A DNA stretch of 64,000 nucleotides from Ciborinia camelliae (taxonomy: Eukaryota > Ascomycota > Leotiomycetes > Helotiales > Sclerotiniaceae). The notes beneath the pieces are model-generated. The model did not search any database. It was not told the origin of the DNA and saw only the letters and a program-made list of their open reading frames with translations. The position numbers and the translations under genes are program-made. Each line of letters starts with the position of its first letter. The stretch's first letter is position 1. The DNA lies in assembly GCA_025890175.1 (NCBI GenBank), contig JANPYM010000007.1, positions 1,740,209-1,804,208 on the forward strand. Direction: 5' to 3'. This document shows, piece by piece, positions 22,047 to 34,557 of the stretch.

Positions 22047-24009
22047 ATGCAATTTTTCTATACTATTACCAGTGCCTTCGTGGCAATATTATTGTTACCT
22101 TGGTTGACCTTTTCCGCACCAACGGTGAGCCGGCAAACGACCCCAAGGTATGTCTTTGCGCACTTCATGGTCAGTATCCTTGCCGATCGTCTTGTGGGGT
22201 TCGTATTAATCATGATATCAACAGGTCGGAATTGTTCAGGACTATACCCTTACAGACTGGAAGACGGACATGGCATATGCACAAGAGATTGGTATTGACG
22301 CATTCGCTCTAAACTGCGCAAGCATCGATAGTTATACACCTACTCAACTCGCCCTCGCCTACCAAGCAGCCAGCGAAATTGGCTTTCATGTCTTTATATC
22401 GTTCGATTTTGCGTATTGGAATAATGGAAACACCAACAATATCACAGATTATATGAATCAATATGCATCTCATCCAGGACAAATGCAATATAATGGCGGA
22501 GCTGTTGTCAGTACCTTTGTAGGTGACAGTTTCAACTGGGCACCCGTCAAGGCTGGAACAAATCACACACTTTTCGCGATACCTATGCTGCAAGATCCGA
22601 TCGAGGCAAGTTACGAACAGACATCATTTGACGGTGCTTTCTCTTGGCTAGCTTGGCCTACAGATGGCGGAAACAGTATTATACCAGGTCCAATGACAAC
22701 CATATGGGATGATAAATTCTTTCTATACCTTGCGGGAAAGCCTTACATGGCTCGTTAGTAGCCTATTTTTCAATAGATAAGAAGACTTTATTAACTCTCT
22801 CACAGCTGTCTCTCCGTGGTTTTCCACACATTTTAACTCTAAAAACTGGGTATTCATATGTGAACAACTCATCACTGATCGATGGAATGAAATGTTGGCG
22901 CTAAAACCCGCACTTATTGAGATCATATCGTGGAATGGTAAGCATGATTATCTTACGGAAATAGAAACAAGCTTATGAGTACCGCAGACTTTGGAGAGTC
23001 TCACTACATATCCCCCGCTGAACCAAACCACAAAGATGATGGTTCATCACAGTGGGCAAACGGTTTTCCACATGATGGCTGGCGCATCATCTCGAAACCA
23101 TATATCGCTGCATACAAATCCGGTGCAAGTGCACCAACTGTTGCCCAGGATCAACTCGTATATTGGTATCGACCAACACCCAAAGGCATCACCTGCACAA
23201 ACGATACTCTCGGGCCTCCAAATGGTATTCAAATGCTGGCAGACGATATTTTTGTCACCACCCTTTTGACAAGTCCAGCAACTTTGATCGTCACCAGCGG
23301 AAATAATGTTCCGGTATCCGTTAATGTTCCTGCGGGTATTGTTACCACGAATTTTACCATGGGTGTCGGAAATCAATATTTCCAAGTCACAAGGAATGGT
23401 AATTCGATTTTGAATGGATATGGTGGTTTGAATATCGTCAACACGTGTCAAAAATATAACTTCAACGCATATGTAGGATCTCTGAATGGGACTAGTAATT
23501 CAGGGCCACCACCACCTGCTACAACGACTTCAACAAGTACTTTACCGACTTCCACTTCGACTTCCACTTCGACTTCCACTTCGACTTCCACTTCGACTTC
23601 CACTTCGACTTCCACTTCAACCTCCACTTCAAACTCTTCTAGTACCAGCACAACAATAACCAGTACGACCACAAGTGTTCCACCAACCACAACATCTCAA
23701 GCCACATCCACAACCACCTCGTCTACATCCACTTCATCCACCTCCGCTTCCTCCCCCTCCCCGTCAACAGTCTGCACTTCAGGCATAGGACCAGGAAATT
23801 ACATAGGCCTCTGTCAATTCTGCTGCAACTACGGATATTGTCCCCCCGGCCCATGCACATGCCTATCATATGGTGCTCAGATACCTCCGCCACCAATCAC
23901 AAATCAAGCGGGATATCCGTTAGTGGGAGAAGATGATAGCTATCTGGGATTGTGCAGTTATAGTTGTAATCATGGATATTGTCCGCCGACTGCTTGTCGA
24001 TTGGGTTAG
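22047..24009 (+). CDS. secreted GH71 alpha-1,3-glucanase (mutanase) with C-terminal Cys-rich CBM24-like repeats
   Basis: Exons 22047..22169, 22225..22753, 22806..22937 and 22988..24009 keep frame and encode 601 aa. A signal peptide (MQFFYTITSAFVAILLLPW) precedes the GH71 catalytic domain, recognised by RYVFAHFMVG, IGIDAFALNCA, FDGAFSWLAWP, GKPYMAPVSPWF and ISWNDFGESHYI. A Ser/Thr linker follows, encoded by a 12-nt tandem repeat, then two Cys-rich repeats (YIGLCQFCCNYGYCPP and YLGLCSYSCNHGYCPP) typical of CBM24. The enzyme hydrolyses alpha-1,3-glucan, either of its own cell wall during remodelling or of other fungi. All three introns are 50-55 nt. Family call is firm; the biological target is inferred. 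Confidence 0.92.
23544..23632 (+). repeat. 12-nt coding microsatellite (Ser-Thr linker)
   Basis: The unit ACTTCCACTTCG is repeated about seven times in frame within the GH71 gene and encodes alternating Ser-Thr. Repeat number is likely to vary between strains and would change linker length without breaking the frame. Confidence 0.85.
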
Positions 24010-24639
24010 GGGGCGTGGAGGAGTAGGTTTTGTTTATAGGATAGTGATGAGAAGGATGGAACAGTATCAGGTCTTGAAGATAGTCTAGTTGCTGGCAACT
24101 CATCTAGCAGTTACTTGTGTAGATTATATATAGGAATAGCCCGATGTATGAATGTTGTTATTTTATCAAATGATACTACTTTACGCCTACCTTGTTCATC
24201 TTATTAGAATAACAAAAGGCTCGGATCCCATATACTGAAGGCTAGTGCCTTAATTTCATAATTTGTACCAATGCCTCGGAAGGTTTGGGACACATCTAAC
24301 GCATGATAGAGTAATTCAGTAATTTATAACGCAAAGATGCATAATTATGAAATATACTCTAATAAAACACTCTCGACGCTCATTTTTCACAAAATCTAGG
24401 ATAAGAATCATTTCTCATTCTTGGTTGCCCATTAAGTAGACGAGCTTTCTATCTCAAGAACAGAATTGATGGTCAACCCGAAATTTTCTGTGACATATAA
24501 AACGAACTACGGTCTTCATTAATCCAAGCAATAGTCACAGTCCGATGATAAGATTCATCTAATTCGGAATTTCTCCCTCCAATATTATTTCATATCGTTT
24601 CAATATCTCTCATCTCTCGTCTCACAAACCGCCAATACC
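24010..24639. other. intergenic region
   Basis: 3' flank of the GH71 gene; AT-rich, no ORF. Confidence 0.5.
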
Positions 24640-25110
24640 CTAACCTCCCATAGCCACCGCCATTCGAAATAAAACCATCCTATCCACCCTACTCTTCCCC
24701 ATACCCGCACTTGCTTCATCATCACACTCAGTGGTTCTTGCTCCTAATACCTGTCCCAAAAATAAATCAAAGCCCCCCAAGTCTTCAGTTGGAGCGATAG
24801 TGTGATGGCCAATAATACATCCATTCTCATATCCCAAATTCCAAATCTGAAGCGCAGAACCACCACAGTACTTGAATGCGATAGTAATACTAGTACTGGT
24901 ATTGACGATGAGTGTCCAAGTACACTAGCTGGTGTTCGTAGGAGGATATTGGGATGATTCGGTGCAGAGGTTTCTAGAGGGGACTTGTGTACAATTTTAC
25001 GAGGAAGATATTATTCTGGCGATGGGGAGGATATTGGCTTGGAGATCGGTCTTTGGGATGGTTATTGGGATATTAACGGCATTATGACGTTTGAAATCGT
25101 AGACCAGGCA
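24640..25110 (-). pseudogene. degenerate coding-like ORF with two in-frame stops
   Basis: One minus-strand frame reads as protein-like text over about 150 codons but is broken by TAA at 24999-24997 and TAG at 24927-24925. Readable pieces include NLCTESSQYPPTNTS, TWTLIVNTSTSITIAFKYCGG and LQIWNLGYENGCIIGHH. The Thr/Ser/Asn-rich pattern with scattered Cys suggests a former secreted protein, but I recognise no family. No intron removes both stops. It could be chance, though the in-frame readability on both sides of the stops argues for decay. Confidence 0.35.
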
Positions 25111-25119
25111 TGTGTATAT

Positions 25120-26092
25120 TGAATCCTGTGGAGAGAATGCTTTTTGTGCGTCTCGGTTCTTTGCATTCGTGACGTCTTCTCAACTTGGAAGAAACACAGA
25201 ATACACTCATTTCATATCGCATATGGAAACTGCAAATCTTAGAATCTGAGATTCGAGGAAATTATACACGATCAGAAGGGTTTGGAAAATGGAAAAAGAA
25301 TAGGGCGCTGCTCACTAGTAGATACCTACCTAGGTAGATATTGCCAAACCATTCTACTCCAGTATCCTCTTATATCCCTTTGAAGTTTGCCAATTTACTG
25401 AAATTATTCATAATATTCCTTATTCTAATCAGGGTCTTAGTAAATCTCATGACTTCAATTTATTTTGCTGGAGAATTTCAAGTTGGGGAAAAGGGGGGAC
25501 TCGGGCATATAGAGTGAGACTAAAGCATAAGCGAATGCGCCCGAAACCTCGAAACAATATTCAATACATCAGTGTGTTTCCTTAGAATTTGTCAATTCCG
25601 TTTTTGTTTGACGGGTACATATACCAGTTATAAGCTTAATAGGTGATAATCCGGTGTATATACTGTACAATTTTCGGAGATAGGGCATCGGATCTGACTT
25701 TGCTTACCTTGAATCGCACAGATTATTCGTCTTAGTCAGTTTCTCAGTCTCATCGCTTAACTTCAAATTTTGATATCGGTGCCAGTCATACTTACTCTGA
25801 GAGTGTCGGCTTCTCGGTTGCGGTTTCATGGAGCCAGGCAGTACCTCACGACACTTGTGGATACTGGATACTAGTTTTTATTCCCTCGTTTGTTAGCCTG
25901 TTGGTGTTGGTATGTAACGCTATATTACAGGTTGCCAATTGTGCAAAATTCATGAAGTTCACTGGTTCCAACAGTTGGGGCTCCGCTAGTTTTCACCGTG
26001 GACTCTCCACCCATCCAAGTCCAAAAGTTGGTTTGATTTTCCCTCTATATCAACATTTGATGGCCAAATTTTCCATCCGACGAGAGATCAAC
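25120..26092. other. intergenic region
   Basis: No gene seen. It includes a TACCTAGGTA palindrome near 25328, a motif that recurs in other spacers of this window. Confidence 0.45.
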
Positions 26093-27909
26093 ATGATCGC
26101 AGAAATAATTATCTGTTTGTGTTTGGGCTATCTTCTATAGAGCATCATCGCGATGGAGAGCTCAATCATCGCCGTGCCTCAAAGATGGGAATCCCTCTCA
26201 TCCGGCTTCCGGTGGACCCAATGAATATGATTTGGCTCATTTTAGAGCCATCTCTCTGGAGTCTTCTTGGCCGATTGCCCATAAACTTTGGTACTTTTGG
26301 TCACTATTCACGTCGAGGCTGGCACTTTCACGATAAAGCAACCTCGCATTTGAAATATGGACCGGTCTATGCTCTTGTTACCCCTTGCGATGTATACATT
26401 TATTTTGCGGATCCCGATGCCATCCATGAAATATTTAATCGCCGCGGAGATTTTCTTCGTCCGTCCAAGATGTACAGTAAGTGATTCCATAGCCCTCACA
26501 ACTGACAAAAACTGAATTTCTTCAGCGGTTCTCGAGGTCTACGGACCGTGTATATCCACGGCAAGTTGGGCCGATTGGCCACGACACAGAAAGGTATTGG
26601 CGACACCTTTCAATGAGAATATCATGAAATTCGTTTGGCAGGAGTCACTCAAGCAAGCCAGGGAGATGCTGGAGATATGGACTCAGAGTTCCAAACCTCA
26701 AGAGATCTCAACTGCAAAAGATACACACACTCTTTCTCTGAATGTTCTCGCCGCGACTGGGTTTAGAAAATCATATAATTTTCGCAGCTCTGGTGAACTC
26801 GGAAACGATGAAGCTGGTAGCTATCGTGATGCATTGCAGACAGTTTTGGACAATGCAATACTGATTATGATTATCCCCTTCCGATATCTACGCCTTCCAT
26901 TTATGCCGAGGTCCTGGCGACGAGTAGGTCGGGCTGCCGCGGATTTTAAGACACACATGGAGCATATGTTAGATGAGGAGACCTCCTCGCTCGAGAAAGG
27001 CACAGTCGGTAATGGAACTTTGATGACATCCTTTGTGAGAGCTTTGGGAGTCCACCAAAAGCAGGAAGTTGATCCATCCCGACAGACGACACAATCCCCT
27101 TCCAAAAGTCTTACGGTCGATGAAATCTTTGGAAACATTTTCGTTATCAATTTCGCTGGACACGATACTACTGCGAACACATTATTATTCGGCATTATCC
27201 TTCTTGCAGCTCATCCTGAAGTCCAGGATTGGGTTGCAGAAGAGTTGCCGGAGATCATCAAAGATCCCGCTAGTGAAATTCTGGAATATGAGAAAGTGTT
27301 CGAGAAGCTCCATAGGTGCAAAGCCGTGCTAGTGAGTATTTGAAATCTTTCCAAGTCTTCATATATTCTGAATCCGTAACCTCTGACGCATCTTACATAG
27401 CATGAGACTCTTCGCCAGTTTCCGCCCATCATGTCGCTTCCAAAATAGACCAATGATCAACCACAAATAATCCAAGTAGAGAAAAAGACGATCGTCATAC
27501 CCCCTCGCACAGGAGTAATGGCTAGTATACTTGGCATGTAAATGCATCCAAAATACTGGAAAGATCCTCAGCATTGGGACCCTTCACGTTGGATCAAATC
27601 TTCTTCGGATCCTATTTCTCAAACCAGCCCACGGAGTGCAGAAGCTGTCATCACTCCCGCTAGCAGTACATTTTCCCCTTGGTACGTGGCCTGCAAAATT
27701 GTCCCGGACAGAAATTCTCTCAGGTCGAGTTTGTCGCGGTTCTGGCAATCCTGTTGCGAGATTACCGAGTGAGTGTGGCTCAGAATGATGGTGAAAGCTC
27801 TGAGCAGGCGAGAAAAAGAGCGTTGGCGGTAACTCAGGACTGCAACCTAGAGTTACTTTTAAGAATGCGAGATTCTGACAAGGTAAGGTTGAAGTGGAAG
27901 GAGGTGTAG
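26093..27909 (+). pseudogene. cytochrome P450 pseudogene
   Basis: P450 landmarks are all present: GPVYALVTPCDVYIYFADP, the I-helix FAGHDTTANT, the K-helix ETLRQFPP, WDPSRW, and the heme-binding loop NCPGQKFSQVEF. Two good introns (26477..26525, 27332..27400) preserve phase. The reading frame is broken several times: TAG at 26138-26140 near the N-terminal anchor, a frame change near 26173-26180, TAG at 27446-27448, TAA at 27539-27541, and a one-base frame change at about 27681 exactly in the heme loop between FSPW and GLQNCPG. No GT-AG intron removes them. The family resembles broad-substrate fungal P450s with Pro-rich ExxR contexts; the exact CYP clan is not assignable by eye. Confidence 0.85.
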
Positions 27910-28909
27910 AGAAAGAAATGGGAAATGGATCGTGGAAAGTAGACGTCGACCTCTTTAGTGGGTTGTGGGATCAGGAAATTGGATTTTGTTATACGTATAC
28001 AATCTTCTGGCGTCTTTTGATCATTTGCTATCCAATCTCGTGATTGTATTAGAGAACTCTTTTGCCTTGTACTTTACCTCATGAAACCTTGGCACTATTA
28101 CAATACAATACTAATAAACAAATTATTTCGATACGTAACGGTAGCCTACCCGTCCCGAGCCGGCAACATCAAGCCAATAAAATCACGTGAATGTCACGTT
28201 ATAACTTATCTCGGGTGTCCAACCGTTGTCCTGTGATGAGTCAGTTAGCGTTATGCAAGCCCTGGAGACGTTAGATTATGCATATCCAAATCTGGCTCTT
28301 AATTTCGCCAATATTCATTTTTTGGTCCTATAAGGCGGAGGACCAGCATAACGGTTAGCCGATTGGAAGATGAAGCATTTTGAAAAATTACATCTTCCTC
28401 TTCCTCCTGCAAGAAACCGAATCAATCAAATTTGGTTTCCTCTTTGCATGGTATCGCTGGTGGCTGTGATTGAGCGGGGTAGATAAGTCCCATCACCTCA
28501 CTTGAGAATTTATTGAGGATAATTGAATATATTTTATCTATATATATATATTTGTTCTCTTTAACAATTCAATTGGTAACGTAACCAGGGAAAAAAACAT
28601 CGAATCGAATCATCCCGCATGGAAAATCCAGACTTGACCTACAATCTAATTCAATAATTTAATTCACATGATGATATCGTGTACTAGATACATTGTCCAG
28701 AGTATTGATCGCGCAAAGTAACGTTAAGCGGATGTACTGTACAGTAAGGTTGATGAAAGATCTTTGGAACTTCTTTCTCATCAAATTTAATTTTTATTAT
28801 ATCATCTAGATACCTTCGAAGTGATAGTTGGTCTAATATCTGACACTCTAACTTTGTTACATACTGTCTTTAACCTTTGAATTCAAGCAATATTGTAACG
28901 AACCTCAAG
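27910..28909. other. intergenic region
   Basis: AT-rich, no gene. TATATATATATA near 28540; probable promoter of the gene at 28910. Confidence 0.45.
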
Positions 28910-31810
28910 ATGATCAAGCTGGTAATAGTAACATCACCTGAGCGGCTCAAGCGCGCGAGAGCTCTTCAATCCAAACTTTTGAGCCTCATCGGTAAGTATC
29001 TCACATTCTTTTACATTCATTTACATCGCCTCGCAGTACTAAATCGTGAATGCAGGAACTGCAAGGACAAACTTCTTCAAAGTCGGAAATCCTAAAGCCC
29101 TAAGTCTTACTTTTCAGTGGGTATTTCCGGGTTCGGAATATGATGGATTTCCAAGTCCGCCAGAGGAAGTAGATGAATTATTTCCACTGCCGAAAAAGAT
29201 CGTTACAACATGGACGTTGGAAGAGATCGATCGATGCAACAATGCTATTGATAGAGGGTTTATCAAAATCATAACAACTACCCAATCTCCATTGTGGACT
29301 AAGGTCGAGTTACAGAACTCTTTTAAGTCTCGTATATACGATTTCATAGGTGAGTGTATTGAAATCTATCCCATATTTAAGTTACTCATTCTATTAGAAT
29401 CATCACTCGGACATCGCCTGCTACATCGACAAGGAAACATCAGTCCGATCTCGAATGATGACAAGAAAAACTTTTACCGTTGGGAATTCAGCGAGAGATA
29501 TCCTCAATTTCCGTCCGCACCACCTTTCTCTCAATGGAAACAGAAACAGTATTTTGAGCTCAGCAATGCTATAGATGCAGGAGACCTTAAGATTGTTTCA
29601 AGTCGCCCTCGCCACATGAACCCCCAAATCTACGGTCAAGAATATACGCAAATAGGTCGGCCAAGTCAAGATGGCATGCACCATCCTCATTCCATGACAG
29701 GAGAGAGACACAATGCCCCAACAAACTCGTCTCCTATTGACCCTTCAAAAAACCAAGTTTCTCATTGGAATGTTGATTCTCCAAATTCATCATCAGTCAC
29801 GGGCCCCTCTCTTGGGCATGACGCGCAGGTACCAACTAGCGAAAGTATTCAGCGTAATAAAATACATGTAAATGAAGAAGAAGGTGCGCAGAACAGCAAA
29901 ATAAACAACGCCGAACTCCTGAATCTATGCAACGAAGCATGGATCAGCTTAGAGAATAAGCACAACACGGACGACCATGAGCATAATTTTGCCCGAACTA
30001 TGCTCAACATGGGCCTGGTCTATGCAATTCAACTCAAAGAGCAGGTTCAGCGCGCCAACACCCTGGAGCATGAGAACGTTAACCTGAAAATACAGATTCT
30101 GAACCTAGAACATAACCAAGCAAAGCTTCAACAGCAGATTTTAAACATGCGGGGAAACGACAAAAAGGAGATTTCAAACGCAAGATTGGAAGGAGAGAAG
30201 ATTGCGGAAAAGTACGTGGAAAGACTTTGGAATTTGGCAAAAGAAGAAGGCAGAGTGATAGGAGTGTGTGCTGTGGAGAACAAGTATAAAATGCAAAACC
30301 ATACGTCGGTTTTGACTGCTCGAGGTCACTCTGGTCCCTCGCCTGGCTCTTCCACTTCGCCAAATACCGGAACAGGAGGAAGACCAGTCTTGGGTAATCT
30401 TTCGAGAAAGGTAAATTTACGGTATTTTATCGCATGAATTTCTACTAATGAACTATATAGATCCCAACAATGTGTGCCGATGAAAGTCGCAGTCACCTCC
30501 CCAAAACAGCTGCTCCCTATTCACGTCCACCTTCTGACTCAATGTCTCCAGGAAATGCGCAACCGGCTCTTTCTATTGGCCTAATCCCAACAATTTCAGA
30601 TCTCGAAACGCAACACTCACATCATCAAGTTCCTATCACTGACGCCTCCGTTCAGATTCCACCCACTACTAACGGATTTCACAAGTCTTTCCTAAACAAA
30701 TTCTTTGGACCAATCAACCGCACACTGAACAGTATCCCCCCATCCCACATGCCAAATCCTGTCGAATGGGACAAATTCTTTACTATACATCTGGATACAC
30801 AGCCATATATCTTCCCTCAACCTATTGAAATGCAGACCTATGGGCAAATCGTCAATTTCATCTCCCAAAATACAACAGAAGCATGCCGAGCAACTCGAGG
30901 AACCACATACCCTGTTCTTTTGCGACTTTCGCATGGTTTGGATCAATACCATTACATTGGTCATTTCGTCGTGAACAATGTCGTTACAACAACAGAATTC
31001 GATGAACTGATGGAAAACATGCCAGAAAATGAAGAAAACACGAAACACACCAAACACAAATTACTCAAGGAAAGAGACCGGGCTCTAGGCTCTGCAGCCG
31101 CATCTTCGAAGGATATGCCAGTGGATTTCTACACCATCCAATATGTATTTTTCGGAGAAGAGCAATACCGGATTCTCGTCGACGCGCAGGAGAAGTTCGA
31201 CGCTCTGGAATCCGCAAACCACACCATCGATTCTTTATTAGAATCCCATGATCGTAATCCCACGAGCGTCCCGCTTCCTCCGAACCACAAAAATATTCCC
31301 AAAGGACCTGCATCGATGCATAGAAGACATGCATCTATTTCCGAGGGTGAAAAATCGGTCATGGCGAGTAATCGTAATACAATGACCACGGCTTTTCCTC
31401 TGCTCAACACAATTCCTAATGCGCCTGCGGCAATAAGGAGAATGGCTTCGTCTAGGGGTGAGAATGAAAATTTGTCGGAGCTGGAATCAAAGCATCACAA
31501 TACGATGAACACAGCTATTCTTCCGCCCAACAAAATTCCCAGTGGACCGGCATTATCGAAGGAGAAAAATCCATCGGATGGCGAGAAGGAAAATCTGTCC
31601 GGGTCGAATATTAGTAAGAATAACACCGTGAGCACACATCTTCCTCTTCCTAATCATGCACCTCCACCTGAATCTCCAAATGAAAGTACGTCGATGAAGA
31701 GGAAATATCCATTTGGTGATGAGAATGAAAGTCCTTGGGAAGGAGGTCCACAGTGGAAGAAAAAGAATGGGCCTGGTTCGGTGCAGATTGGTAGGATTAG
31801 GCAGTTGTGA
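28910..31810 (+). CDS. coiled-coil protein with W-rich modules, paralogue of the 4344-7609 gene
   Basis: Exons 28910..28991, 29056..29349, 29398..30410 and 30461..31810 encode 912 aa. Two N-terminal modules are visible: FQWVFPGSEYDGFP...TTWTLEEIDRCNNAIDRGFIKI, and YRWEFSERYPQFP...FSQWKQKQYFELSNAIDAGDLKI. Each has the W-x-F...W...A...G pattern of the gene at 4344-7609. The same LW-x(3)-L-x(2)-S link follows module 1. A coiled coil spans about residues 280-410. The C-terminal part has YHYIGHFVV and FYTIQYVFFGEEQYRIL, a weak echo of the DUF6697-like region in the paralogue. It ends with short Asn/Pro repeats (NAP, SGPA, PNHAPPPES). Function unknown. The 48-nt second intron is in frame and could be retained. 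Confidence 0.68.
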
Positions 31811-34557
31811 ACTTGTAATGTTCAGTTGTGAGGTCGGATGTCATAGCCATAGTCGCTGGTCGATGGTCTTTTACAATACATATGTACCTAGGTAGTTAAC
31901 CATGATAGTTAGTTATAGTATACCCCGAGATGATCTCCTTACATATATCAAGTTTTACCGTAGGTATCCACATCAAGTCCGGACATTGCAAAATGTGAAT
32001 TTGATTTTCGAAATAAGATTTCTCATCTCAAATCTTTTAGCATAAATACACATTAGCTAAGTAGTTCCAGGAATAAACCTCCTTCGATTCATGTTTTTTG
32101 GTGTATCATATGTTACATAGTCACTTAGTATAGCAATTCAACTCCTCATTCTCACATTCTCAATCTCCATACACGCAACAAACTCGAGCAAAATCAAGGT
32201 ATGGTATACCCCCGGGGTCTTGTACACTTTGCTCCTCTTATGAGGTTTCTAGGCTAGGTATGGTAAACTATCCGCGAAATATTTCAAATATCCATGGTAT
32301 CCGGGGTAAATATCACGTTTTGTAGGTGTCCACTTGGTAGTATATATAAATAGGTAGGTTATAGTGAGTGGGTATAGGTGACGATATCTACCTAGTACCT
32401 ACCTATTTAAACGTAGGTAGGTACCTAGGCAGATAGTCAAGAATCACTTCAACTTCAGACAATGGTATCGAACGATTAATCTACGTGAAAAATACCCGAA
32501 TACCCATGTGGATTTTATTTAGTACCTACCAAGTATTGAGCCAAAAAGAAAAAAAAGAACACAGCGTTAGATCCTTAAGCTTAACGGGGAGAGATCTTTA
32601 TATATATATACCTAGGTACCTATATATAAATGCGAAGAGAAATGATGACTTTAGCATCATATTCAATAATGGTAGGTAGGTAATAAATAACACATGTGGA
32701 ATCTGTAGAAATTGAATTCCCCGGGAATGGTGATGAAATAGTTATTCAATACCTAGGTGTCTTGCCTTTATTAAACGTGGAATCGATCTATCCCACCGTA
32801 ATAATATACGAACGAACTATCAACTTATTCTTCAGTATTGCCCTTAAAATTCATCCATCATGATTTATTCTGACGCATCACTAGTTCTTTCATAACTCTG
32901 GTTGAAATTCATCTCATTAATATCTCTTACAGATTTCAATCCCGAAATTCCAAGTACCATTCCTTTCTTCCAATCAAATAAACAAGCCGCCCTTCTCCAG
33001 AAAATCTTTCAAACTACCTAGTAACATCATCCACCGCATTCCCCGATGAATAATACCCATCACTAAGACATTTCACCATCGCCTCAGTATGTAGGTAATC
33101 TATACGTCGGTATAAAATAAATCAGGATCTCTATCTCTCCCCAAGAAGCCAGGAAGAAAAATATAACTAAACCGCCCAAAACCAGCAACAAGCCTTCCAT
33201 CCTCATTCTCCAAATCACCTAACAATAACAACATCCTCACTCCTCACTTCCCTCTCCCAATCTTGAAATCCCATCCCATCAGATTTTCTCTCAAATCCCA
33301 TACCATATACGCGAACTCCTCTCTCTACTCTTCGTAGGTATCTATAATGTAATCTCACATCCCAGTAACGCCACGCTACTCCGTGTTCCAGTTCCCTATT
33401 GCCTTGCCTTTCCTTGCCTTGCCTTGCTCTTCCTCCTCACATTATTGAATGACTTCTTTTTTCAATATATCTCATTCGCATCTGCCATTCTGCATTCTAT
33501 CGTCTTTTTCAAATCATTAACTATTCTCTCTTTAGTTTTAGTCCCCTGCTCCAATGATATCATTTGTTATCAAAAACTTAACTCGCAAATCTCTGTTTAT
33601 AGCTAAGATTCGCCATTCCTGACCTATAGATTCTTTGCTAATCTCTTTCTATATCTTCTTCTTTTTTCCTCCTTCCTTCAATTACTCTTTTGTCCCTCGA
33701 TAGTTTTGATACGTTCTATTGATATAAAGTAGTTGTACATACACTAGCTCGATACACAATAATAATATCAACAATACGTTCTCTGAATCCTTCTAATCCC
33801 CTTTCAAGTTTTTCCCTTCTCTTCCCTCTCTTCCCCCCTCTCTTCTTCTCCTTTTCCTTCCCATCTCCCGCTCAATATTATATCACATATCACTTCCATC
33901 TCTGTTACATTCGCCATTCACGAAATCGTGTTACCATTCCCCGAATGCGTTATAACGCAGGAAAAAGAATGTTTTTCAATCGGAATATCTTTGAGAGATG
34001 GATATCGAAACCCTATTCTATACCCCCTTCCCCCTTCCCCCTTCCCCCTCCCCCTTCCCCCTTCTCCATTTCCCTATCCATCCCCTCCATCCATCCACCC
34101 ACAACCCACAACCCACCCATAACCTCACCTCACCCCCCAAAAACCATACCACTCTCCCCTTCCCTTCCATTCCATTCTCTTCCGCACATCAACATTACGC
34201 ATTCAAAACATTAAAGATTCAAAACAATCCGCATACAATAAATACAACCAATTAATCTTAATCATACCACACCATACCTCACCACAGAGAGGGAAAAATT
34301 CGAATTCTCAACACAATCACAAGATGGATTCGCAATATTCGCAATATTAGCAATATGATACAGTCTAGAATATCTGATATGATATGATATCTAATGATTA
34401 TTCCGCAAGTATATATATTAGGAAGCAGGTATGATATAGTGTATATAGGTTTTTCTTATCTTACTTTTTTTTTTGTAATGTGCTGGATTTGAGATTTGAG
34501 ATTTGAGATTCTTGTAACTACGTATCAGATATCAGTAACCATATACTAGAGGCATTC
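31811..34557. other. gene-free spacer with motif and pyrimidine repeats
   Basis: No coding frame is convincing in 2.7 kb. Between 31880 and 32760 the palindrome TACCTAGGTA and its half TAGGTAGG recur. CCTTG repeats lie near 33400-33430, and a pyrimidine-only tract rich in CCCCCTT units covers about 33800-34200. The last part (34200-34557) is AT-rich with repeated GATTTGAGATTTGAG. Confidence 0.6.

Noticed and set aside
23448..23690. ORF of repeated Glu-Val on the minus strand
   Set aside because: Antisense of the 12-nt Ser-Thr repeat in the GH71 gene.
33928..34255. Three overlapping Pro/Ser/Leu-rich ORFs
   Set aside because: Generated by the CCCCCTT pyrimidine tract in all three frames.
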